A program made the position numbers and the translations under genes. Below the pieces are notes generated by a model. That model was given only the letters and a program-made list of their open reading frames with translations, searched no databases and was not told the origin of the DNA. A stretch of DNA of 12,474 bases from Deltaproteobacteria bacterium (GTDB lineage: Bacteria > Desulfobacterota > Desulfobacteria > Desulfobacterales > B30-G6): NCBI GenBank assembly GCA_003647375.1, contig QMMS01000115.1, positions 1 to 12,474 of the forward strand, read 5' to 3'. Each line of letters begins with the position of its first letter. Positions within the stretch are counted from its first letter, which is position 1. This document shows, piece by piece, positions 1 through 5,611 of the stretch.

Positions 1-578
1 GTCAGAAAAAACTGCCTGAACAAAAATGTGCAGGTAGCCGATGCCACCAGCGGCAAGATGAGCCCTTGGTAACTGTCCAGAAGGCTGAAGTCCAGATTGA
101 CCTCAACCTCATGGCCCGCTATCCAGCCGGCAACTCCGTCCAGGTGCAGTGCCGCCCACAGTGAATTGAGGGGCCCGAACACATTGGCCGCCATCTCGTA
201 CGTGGGGAGGATTCTCACCTCGACAGGCAGCATCAATGTGCAGAACACGGTTATAAATGCAACCGTTCGAAACCGGTAATCAAAATAGACGATTGAAAAT
301 GCACCCAACATGGATACGATGATCTTTCCGATGGTAATGCCGGAGGCCATGATAAACGAATTGATGAGCTGGGTTCCCAGATCGCCCTTGTCCCAGGCTG
401 TCTGCATATTAACCCAAAACTGATCCCCAGGGATCAGGGGCATGGGCACCCGTGATACATCCTCGATGGAAAGCGTTGCCGCAATAATTGCATAGATAAT
501 GGGAAAGCCGACGATAAGAATTCCCAGTATCAGGAAAATATAGGTGAATGTATCAAGTATGGGTGTTTTTTCTACCAT
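1..578 (-). CDS. ugpE: UgpE-type ABC permease of the sn-glycerol-3-phosphate importer (3' part cut off by window edge)
   Basis: This is the second inner-membrane subunit of a carbohydrate-type ABC importer; with UgpA it forms the channel that moves the ligand delivered by UgpB. Translating the minus strand from ATG at 578 gives 192 residues before the window edge, starting MVEKTPILDTF. That start resembles the usual UgpE N-terminus (MIENRPWL in E. coli, from memory). A hydrophobic segment lies at about residues 12-34, and further ones at about 72-98 and 106-119. Recognisable UgpE stretches are LMLPVEVRILPTYE (about 115-128) and LDSYQGLILPLVASAT (about 167-182) followed by FLFRQFF. The EAA loop that docks on the ATPase would lie beyond the edge. 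About 30 residues (roughly 131-161) between PTYE and LDSY look like an insertion relative to the E. coli protein. The gene starts 47 bp after the ugpA stop, and I see no clear Shine-Dalgarno, so translation may depend on coupling. Assignment to the Ugp family is strong; the exact ligand is inferred. Confidence 0.9.
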   Translation of the reverse strand, partial: MVEKTPILDTFTYIFLILGILIVGFPIIYAIIAATLSIEDVSRVPMPLIPGDQFWVNMQTAWDKGDLGTQLINSFIMASGITIGKIIVSMLGAFSIVYFDYRFRTVAFITVFCTLMLPVEVRILPTYEMAANVFGPLNSLWAALHLDGVAGWIAGHEVEVNLDFSLLDSYQGLILPLVASATCTFLFRQFFL

Positions 579-625
579 GGAAAAATAATCACAATTCCGT
601 ATTGAACCAAATGGAGAAGATCTTA

Positions 626-1516
626 TCAGCCTGTGTACTGAACTTTTCTTTCTACATATTTAAACTGCAGTACGGTTATCAAAATGATCAAGGACATCAA
701 AACGATGGACTGGGCCGCCGAAGAGCCAAGATTCAGCCCGATAAACCCGTCCTGGTAAACCTTGTAGACCAGAATATTTGTCGACCCTCCTGGGCCGCCC
801 TGGGTCACCGTATGAATCACACCGAATGTTTCAAAAAACGCGTATATGATGTTCATAACCGTTACAAAAAACAGTGTGGGTGTCAGTAGTGGCATCGTAA
901 TGGACCAGAACCGCCTGAACGGACTTGCCCCATCCATGGCCGCCGCTTCAATGAGTGATTTTGGGATAGACTGCATGCCTGCCATGAAAAACACAAAATT
1001 ATAACTGATCTCTTTCCATGCACTTGCCATCACAACCATTGTAAGGGCATCGCCTGCCCTGAGCACCGGATTCCAGTCGACCCCGAACCACCGTTTGATG
1101 GTCAGAGCAACAACACCATAGGAAGGGTGCAGCAGAAACAACCAGAGGATTCCGGAAATTGCCGGTGCAACCGCATAGGGCCAGATCAGCAGTGTCCGGA
1201 TCAGCGCCTTTACTCTCAATGCCCGGTTGGCCATGGTGGCGATAAAAAGTCCCAACGATATGGAAACAAACGCCGTTGCTGCGCTGAATAACAAGGTCGT
1301 CACAACAGAGCGGAGGTACAGCGGGTCTTTGAACAGTGCGATAAAATTGTCGAACCAGACAAACGTATTGTGCATCCCAAAAGGATCGCTGAGCATGAGA
1401 GACTGCATCAACCCCTGGGCGGCCGGCCAGTAAAAAAAGGCTACCGTGACCAATATCTGCGGAAATATCAACAGATACGGCAGAAGCCTTGATTTAAAAA
1501 TAGATCTCTTTATCAT
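626..1516 (-). CDS. ugpA: UgpA-type ABC permease of the sn-glycerol-3-phosphate importer
   Basis: This is the first inner-membrane permease subunit, partner of UgpE. The protein has 296 residues, the normal size for UgpA. It begins MIKRSIFKSRLLPYLLIFPQ, very like the FRSRWLPYLLVAPQ start of E. coli UgpA (recalled). Six hydrophobic segments are visible: about 11-33, 72-95, 108-130, 158-180, 210-232 and 266-286. Other family landmarks are WPYAVAPAISG (112-122), WKEISYNFVFF (167-177), the EAA cytoplasmic loop EAAAMDGASPFRRFWSITMPL (190-210), and the end SSAAQSIVLMSLI...QFKYVERKVQY. The EAA loop is where UgpC docks. The start at 1516 is preceded on the minus strand by AGGA four bases upstream. 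That site sits just beyond the foot of a hairpin in the 81-bp gap after ugpB. The operon order is ugpB-ugpA-ugpE. Confidence 0.94.
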   Translation of the reverse strand: MIKRSIFKSRLLPYLLIFPQILVTVAFFYWPAAQGLMQSLMLSDPFGMHNTFVWFDNFIALFKDPLYLRSVVTTLLFSAATAFVSISLGLFIATMANRALRVKALIRTLLIWPYAVAPAISGILWLFLLHPSYGVVALTIKRWFGVDWNPVLRAGDALTMVVMASAWKEISYNFVFFMAGMQSIPKSLIEAAAMDGASPFRRFWSITMPLLTPTLFFVTVMNIIYAFFETFGVIHTVTQGGPGGSTNILVYKVYQDGFIGLNLGSSAAQSIVLMSLIILITVLQFKYVERKVQYTG

Positions 1517-1529
1517 GCCGTCCTAGGTC

Positions 1530-1570
1530 AAACGCAGCGTTCCCACCAAGCGCCTGGAAACGCCGCGTTT
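1530..1570 (-). promoter_or_regulatory. Intercistronic stem-loop between ugpB and ugpA
   Basis: In the minus-strand transcript the arms AAACGCGGCGUUUCCA and UGGGAACGCUGCGUUU pair over all 16 positions (14 Watson-Crick plus two G-U) around a 9-nt loop. Read as plus-strand RNA, the two wobble positions become A-C mismatches, so the structure is best in the ugp transcript. On that strand no U-run follows the stem, which argues against a simple terminator. Hairpins between a binding-protein gene and its permease genes commonly protect the upstream message or damp downstream expression, giving more binding protein than permease. That role is inferred here. Confidence 0.7.
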
Positions 1571-1597
1571 TTCATCAAGGTTGGGTTGCTTCGGTTA

Positions 1598-2926
1598 TTA
1601 CTTGTAGGTTTTTTCAAACTCTCTCAGTTTTATATTGCTGCGCTTGACTGCATTGTCCAGCGCTTCCTTGGGCGTTTTGCTGTCATTCCAGACCAGTTCA
1701 AGTTCTTCGTTAATAATGTTACGGATCTGAATAAAGTACCCAAGACGTAACCCACGTGATATTTTTGTCGGTTCACGACGCGTCATCTGTTTGATGCCGA
1801 CTTCCTGAAAGGGATTGGCATCAAAATAACCGACATCTTTAAGACCTTTGTAAGATGTCAATGTGATCGGGAAATAGCCGGTTTGCATGTGCCAGTAACC
1901 CTGCATTCTATTGGTGGCCAGAAAGTCCAGGAATGCCGCAACCCCTTCGTATTCTTTTTTGCTGTGTCCTTTGAGAACCCAGTTGGATGCGCCACCGATG
2001 ATGGAATTCTGGGGCTCTTTCATCCAGGATTCCACCGGCAGCGGTGCCACATCCCACTTGAAGTCCTTGACTGCTTTTTTCAGCTTGGCGATTCCACTGA
2101 TGGAATCGATATAAAGACCGGCATTCTGAGCAAGAAACTCAGCTTTTGGTCCTTGATATTTCTGCCCACCGTAAAAAAAGCGTCCGTCCGCCATCCATGA
2201 TTTTAAACGTGCAATATGGTTCACCACTTTATCGTTGTTGATCGTCAATTCACAATCCAGTCCTTCATATCCGTTGGCTTTTGTTGCAAACGGGATGTTG
2301 TGAATTGCGCTGTAGTTTTCGATCTGCGTCCAGGACTGCCAGGCCGTAACCAGGCCACCAGGCACGCCTGATTTTACCAGCTTCGCGGTGATTTCCTCCA
2401 TGTCATCCCACGTAATCGCCTCTGACTTGGACAATAAGGGAATTCCTGCTTTTTTGAATAGATCCACGTTGTAATACATAACCGGTGTGGAAGAATTGAA
2501 CGGCATGGACATCAAGTTGCCATCCGAATTCATGTAGTAGGAGAGCACGGGTTGAAGATAGTCCTTCCAGTTGACATCGTACCCCGCGTCCTTCATCAGC
2601 TTGTATACCGGATAGATGGCGCCGGACAGCATCATGGTCTGGGTGCCCACCTCGAAGGATTGGAGAATGTGCGGTTGTTTTTTTGCCCGGATGGCCGCCA
2701 CGCCGGCGTTGACGGTTTCATCGTAGTTGCCTTTATTGGTTCCGACGACAACATACTTGTCCTGGGATTCGTTAAACTGCTTAATCATGTAATTACAGAT
2801 CTCTCCGCGCGCACTTCTCATGGCGTGCCACCAATTGATCGTAATTGGTTTTGCCATGACCTGACCTGCGGAAAAAACAACGAGTACCAAAAACATCGAG
2901 AACATTAATAGTCTACGGTTTTTCAT
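1598..2926 (-). CDS. ugpB: UgpB-type periplasmic glycerol-3-phosphate-binding protein
   Basis: This is the periplasmic solute-binding protein that captures sn-glycerol-3-phosphate (or glycerophosphodiesters) and hands it to UgpA/UgpE. It has 442 residues, close to E. coli UgpB. A Sec signal peptide is clear: basic MKNRR, a hydrophobic core at about 6-19, and probable cleavage after VMA (residue 25). There is no lipobox cysteine, so it should be soluble. Family signatures (recalled) include KGNYDETVNAGVAAIRA (65-81), MPFNSSTPVMYYN (141-153), WQSW (196-199, matching the ligand-stacking Trp pair of UgpB), IIGGASNWVL (309-318), FLDFLA (332-337) and RGLRLG (391-396). A strong Shine-Dalgarno (TAAAGGAGG, 2943 down to 2935) lies 8 nt before the ATG, which settles the start. 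It is the first gene of the operon. Whether the ligand is exactly glycerol-3-phosphate cannot be proven from sequence alone. Confidence 0.94.
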   Translation of the reverse strand: MKNRRLLMFSMFLVLVVFSAGQVMAKPITINWWHAMRSARGEICNYMIKQFNESQDKYVVVGTNKGNYDETVNAGVAAIRAKKQPHILQSFEVGTQTMMLSGAIYPVYKLMKDAGYDVNWKDYLQPVLSYYMNSDGNLMSMPFNSSTPVMYYNVDLFKKAGIPLLSKSEAITWDDMEEITAKLVKSGVPGGLVTAWQSWTQIENYSAIHNIPFATKANGYEGLDCELTINNDKVVNHIARLKSWMADGRFFYGGQKYQGPKAEFLAQNAGLYIDSISGIAKLKKAVKDFKWDVAPLPVESWMKEPQNSIIGGASNWVLKGHSKKEYEGVAAFLDFLATNRMQGYWHMQTGYFPITLTSYKGLKDVGYFDANPFQEVGIKQMTRREPTKISRGLRLGYFIQIRNIINEELELVWNDSKTPKEALDNAVKRSNIKLREFEKTYK

Positions 2927-2934
2927 AACTCACG

Positions 2935-2943
2935 CCTCCTTTA
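2935..2943 (-). promoter_or_regulatory. Ribosome binding site of ugpB
   Basis: The minus strand reads TAAAGGAGG, nearly a full anti-Shine-Dalgarno match, 8 nt from the ATG. It is the strongest such site in the ugp cluster and fits high expression of the binding protein. Confidence 0.85.
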
Positions 2944-3009
2944 GTTGGTTTTTCTGTGCGTTCGATCTTCATGATGGGTATGTAGGAACGGGTGAAACCC
3001 TGTCAAGCT

Positions 3010-3038
3010 AAACTATTTTCAAATATACCTGGAGTCAA
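3010..3038 (-). promoter_or_regulatory. Candidate promoter for ugpBAE
   Basis: On the minus strand TTGACT (3038-3033) is followed after 17 bp by TAGTTT (3015-3010), a good -35 with a weak -10. A second -35-like TTGACA lies just downstream at 3006-3001, with TACATA 16 bp further on. Either could serve; both have poor -10 boxes, so an activator or alternative factor may be needed. Confidence 0.3.
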
Positions 3039-3247
3039 GGCTTATTATCGATCTTCACCGCTATCCGCCGAAAATGGTGACCTGAACATAACGATCGAAC
3101 AAAAACTCAAAAAAAAGGTTAAGAAACCTTGACTTTACAGTATAAAACATGATCAATTTCATGGTTGTCTATGACTCGGTAAGAAACCGTTTGCCACCGA
3201 GGCCGTCTTAATGGTGTATTCTGGAATCAGCGACTATTTCCTTGATG

Positions 3248-3262
3248 CGTGTTGCAAATTTT
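3248..3262 (+). repeat. 15-bp direct repeat, copy 1, upstream of ugpC
   Basis: CGTGTTGCAAATTTT is repeated exactly at 3315-3329, 67 bp away. The two copies flank a candidate ugpC promoter, so they could be a pair of regulator sites. This is inference from position only. Confidence 0.6.
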
Positions 3263-3270
3263 AAGAATAT

Positions 3271-3298
3271 TTGATTTAGAAATGATTTGATTCATTAT
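3271..3298 (+). promoter_or_regulatory. Candidate promoter for ugpC
   Basis: TTGATT (3271-3276) and CATTAT (3293-3298) are spaced by 16 bp, each close to the sigma-70 consensus. Transcription would start near 3305, leaving a leader of about 60 nt that contains copy 2 of the 15-bp repeat. In such an AT-rich stretch a chance match is possible. Confidence 0.35.
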
Positions 3299-3314
3299 GA
3301 CATTCCGAAATCGA

Positions 3315-3329
3315 CGTGTTGCAAATTTT
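3315..3329 (+). repeat. 15-bp direct repeat, copy 2, upstream of ugpC
   Basis: This is an exact second copy of CGTGTTGCAAATTTT. It lies 35 bp before the ugpC start codon, where a bound protein could block transcription. Confidence 0.6.
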
Positions 3330-3364
3330 CCAGAAAAAATACCCTTCAAAAACAGGTGTTTTAA

Positions 3365-4462
3365 ATGGCAGAAGTGAGTCTTGAAAAGGTAGTTAAAGCA
3401 TTTGGTAAGACCGAGGTCGTCCATGGGATCGATCTTGAAATAAAAGATCTCGAGTTTGCTGTTCTGGTGGGACCCTCGGGATGCGGCAAATCCACTGTCC
3501 TGAGAATGGTTGCCGGGCTGGAGCAGATTACCAGCGGAGTCATTCATATTGGAGATCGGGTCGTCAACGATGTTGCTCCCAAAGATCGGAGCGTTGCCAT
3601 GGTCTTCCAGAACTACGCACTTTATCCACATATGAACGTTTTTAACAACATGTCATTCGGCCTCAAACTGAGAAAAAAACCCAAAGAGGAAATTGAAAAG
3701 CGCGTGAATGATGCTGCTTCCATACTCGGCCTTCAAGATCTTCTCCTGCGAAAACCGTTCGAACTTTCCGGTGGCCAGAGACAGCGTGTGGCCATGGGCA
3801 GGGCAATCGTTCGAAAACCATCCGTTTTCCTGTTTGATGAGCCGCTTTCGAATCTGGATGCCAAGCTGCGGACACAGATGCGTACCGAAATCAAACGACT
3901 CCACAAAAATGTTCAGTCCACCATCATCTATGTAACGCACGATCAGGTGGAAGCCATGACCCTGGCCGACCGTATCGTTGTCATGAAAGACGGGAATATT
4001 GAACAGATCGGAAAGCCGCTTGAATTATTCGAGAATCCCGTAAATACATTTGTTGCCGGTTTCATTGGCTCGCCACCAATGAATCTAGTGTCTGCAAAGA
4101 TTGTTTCAAAAAATGCCCGTTTGACGCTCCAGTTCAATACCGACTTTAACATACCCATACCTGAAAAATCGGGTCATTCACTGAAAGATGGAATGACTGT
4201 TACCATGGGGCTTCGAACGGAAGATCTCACCATCGATAACGACAACAATTCATTTCCAGACCCTTGGATGGTCAACGGACTTGTGGAGGTTGTGGAACCG
4301 CTTGGGGGTGAAACCATCATGCACATGGACTTTAACGGCGTCAAATTCGTAGCAAAAAGTGAAGGCCGTAGAATTGTTCGCCCGGGTGAGAAAATACGTA
4401 TCGCCATGAATCTAAAGCACTTACACATTTTTGATGTTGATTCTTCTCTCTCGATCTACTGA
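3365..4462 (+). CDS. ugpC: UgpC/MalK-type ABC importer ATPase
   Basis: This is the cytoplasmic ATP-hydrolysing subunit that would energise the UgpA/UgpE channel. The 365-residue length is typical of the MalK/UgpC subfamily. The nucleotide-binding domain shows Walker A GPSGCGKST (36-44), Q-loop Q82 within MVFQNYALYPHM, the ABC signature LSGGQRQ (134-140), Walker B VFLFDEP (154-160), D-loop SNLDAK (162-167) and H-loop H192 in THDQVEAMTLADR. After about residue 235 comes the C-terminal TOBE-type regulatory domain, starting near FIGSPPMNL. ATG at 3365 has a modest site AGGTG 6 nt upstream, and the N-terminus fits the family. The gene is divergent from ugpBAE rather than inside that operon. ilvE follows after 56 bp, with the strong ilvE Shine-Dalgarno in the gap. 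Shared use by another sugar importer is possible, because MalK-type ATPases are interchangeable in some bacteria. Confidence 0.92.
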   Translation: MAEVSLEKVVKAFGKTEVVHGIDLEIKDLEFAVLVGPSGCGKSTVLRMVAGLEQITSGVIHIGDRVVNDVAPKDRSVAMVFQNYALYPHMNVFNNMSFGLKLRKKPKEEIEKRVNDAASILGLQDLLLRKPFELSGGQRQRVAMGRAIVRKPSVFLFDEPLSNLDAKLRTQMRTEIKRLHKNVQSTIIYVTHDQVEAMTLADRIVVMKDGNIEQIGKPLELFENPVNTFVAGFIGSPPMNLVSAKIVSKNARLTLQFNTDFNIPIPEKSGHSLKDGMTVTMGLRTEDLTIDNDNNSFPDPWMVNGLVEVVEPLGGETIMHMDFNGVKFVAKSEGRRIVRPGEKIRIAMNLKHLHIFDVDSSLSIY

Positions 4463-4506
4463 ACAGTGCTTTTCCAATACACAAACAAAAGAATTCCTTT
4501 TTGAAC

Positions 4507-4513
4507 AAGGAGG
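4507..4513 (+). promoter_or_regulatory. Ribosome binding site that fixes the ilvE start
   Basis: AAGGAGG lies 5 nt before ATG at 4519 and only 2 nt before ATG at 4516. A further in-frame TTG at 4501 lies upstream of the site and cannot use it. The start at 4519 is therefore preferred. Confidence 0.8.
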
Positions 4514-4518
4514 ATATG

Positions 4519-5583
4519 ATGCAGTTGACCATTACAAAATCCCAGAGACTGAAACCCAAACCGGATGAAGCCAACCTCGGTTTCGGCACCATATTCACCG
4601 ATCATATGTTCAATATGGATTACAGTATCGAAAAGGGGTGGTACAATCCGAGAATCGAGCCCTACGCTCCCATATCCATGGACCCTTCGACCATGGTGCT
4701 GCACTATGGTCAAGCTGTGTTTGAAGGACTGAAAGCCTATCGCACTGATTCGGGCGGTATCCAGCTTTTTCGCCCGGCAGACAATTTCAAACGCATGAAC
4801 CGTTCCGGCAAACAACTTTGTATACCCGCATTTGACGAAGATACAGCCCTCGACACGCTCAAACAACTCCTGAAAATGGAGAAAGACTGGGTGCCAAGCG
4901 CTCCGGGAACGTCTCTTTATATACGGCCCACTATTGTGGCTACCGATCCCTTTCTGGGGGTACGCGCATCTTTCACCTACCGGTTTTTTATTATTTTGTC
5001 CCCGGTGGGAGCCTATTACCCCGAAGGGTTCAATCCAGTAAAGATATGGGTGACCAAAGAACATGTCCGGGCGGTAAGCGGTGGTGTCGGTGAGGCCAAA
5101 ACACCGGGCAATTATGCCGCCAGCCTGCTGGCCGGTGAAAAAGCCCACTCAGAAGGATACACCCAGGTGTTGTGGTTGGACGGCGTCGAACAGAAGTTCA
5201 TCGAAGAAGTGGGCGCCATGAATATCTTTTTTGTGATCGATGACGAGATCATCACACCCGAATTAAGCGGCAGTATCCTGCCGGGAATCACCCGGACTTC
5301 GGTCATAAAACTCGCAAAACACTGGGGGATGAAGGTTTCGGAAAGAAAAATCAGCATCGATGAAGTCATGACGGCCTGGCGTTCGGGCAAACTGGCGGAA
5401 ATATTCGGTTCCGGAACGGCGGCGGTTATCTCCCCTGTGGGTGAACTCAAGTACGGTGATGACATCGTTTCCGTGGGCAACGGCGGCGTTGGACCGGTGG
5501 CCCAGCGACTCTTCGATGCCATTCAGGGTATCCAGTACGGCAATACCGAGGATCCCATGGGATGGACTGAGCCGGTAATTTAA
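4519..5583 (+). CDS. ilvE: Branched-chain amino acid aminotransferase (PLP-dependent, fold type IV)
   Basis: This cytoplasmic enzyme exchanges the amino group between leucine, isoleucine or valine and 2-oxoglutarate, the last step of their synthesis and the first of their breakdown. The protein has 354 residues from ATG 4519. It belongs to the longer BCAT subgroup shared with eukaryotes and with B. subtilis IlvE/IlvK, not the ~310-residue E. coli IlvE type. Landmarks are FGTIFTDHMFNMDY (about 22-35), VLHYGQAVFEGLKAYR (60-75), GTSLYIRPTIVATDPFLGV (130-148), the PLP-lysine region GGVGEAKTPGNYAAS with K194 as the predicted Schiff-base lysine, QVLWLDGVEQKFIEEVGAMN, and GSGTAAVISPVGEL. It sits 56 bp after ugpC and 28 bp before the next gene on the same strand, so cotranscription is likely, though no functional link to the importer is evident. 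Confidence 0.96.
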   Translation: MQLTITKSQRLKPKPDEANLGFGTIFTDHMFNMDYSIEKGWYNPRIEPYAPISMDPSTMVLHYGQAVFEGLKAYRTDSGGIQLFRPADNFKRMNRSGKQLCIPAFDEDTALDTLKQLLKMEKDWVPSAPGTSLYIRPTIVATDPFLGVRASFTYRFFIILSPVGAYYPEGFNPVKIWVTKEHVRAVSGGVGEAKTPGNYAASLLAGEKAHSEGYTQVLWLDGVEQKFIEEVGAMNIFFVIDDEIITPELSGSILPGITRTSVIKLAKHWGMKVSERKISIDEVMTAWRSGKLAEIFGSGTAAVISPVGELKYGDDIVSVGNGGVGPVAQRLFDAIQGIQYGNTEDPMGWTEPVI

Positions 5584-5611
5584 ATAGTGCCCATCCACAA
5601 ATGGTCTTTTT

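Larger units (their letters stand above)
2927..3364. other. Divergent control region between ugpB and ugpC (438 bp, no gene)
   Basis: This AT-rich spacer separates the minus-strand ugpBAE operon from plus-strand ugpC. It must hold promoters for both directions. I see promoter-like pairs on each strand, three short inverted motifs of the form GGT-gap-ACC (2990-3000, 3117-3128, 3177-3189), and a 15-bp direct repeat (3248-3262 and 3315-3329). I found no obvious Pho-box tandem of the E. coli type and no coding potential: the minus-strand reading frame that enters here from inside ugpC has no family features. Confidence 0.75.

Noticed and set aside
548..889. 113-residue plus-strand open frame opposite ugpA/ugpE
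   Set aside because: Antisense to two conserved permease genes, with no domain signal.
1530..1580. Rho-independent terminator on the plus strand (hairpin followed by five Ts)
   Set aside because: No plus-strand gene ends here, the pairing is better on the minus strand, and both flanking genes read minus.
3129..3157. TTGACT at 3129-3134 as the -35 of a ugpC promoter
   Set aside because: No acceptable -10 is found 16-18 bp downstream; the nearby TATAAA is only 6 bp away.
2927..3364. Pho box controlling ugpB, as in E. coli
   Set aside because: I looked for tandem CTGTCAT-like 7-mers at 11-bp spacing on both strands and saw none convincing.
3227..3631. 134-residue minus-strand open frame reaching into the ugp control region
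   Set aside because: Most of it is antisense to the Walker A region of ugpC, and the rest is AT-rich spacer with no protein-like composition.
4501..4518. TTG at 4501 as the ilvE start
   Set aside because: It lies upstream of the AAGGAGG site at 4507-4513, which would then be inside the coding region; ATG 4519 has proper spacing.
4456..5148. 230-residue minus-strand open frame opposite ilvE
   Set aside because: It lies wholly antisense to a clearly conserved aminotransferase, has no recognisable domain and is rich in the low-complexity mix expected of a shadow frame.
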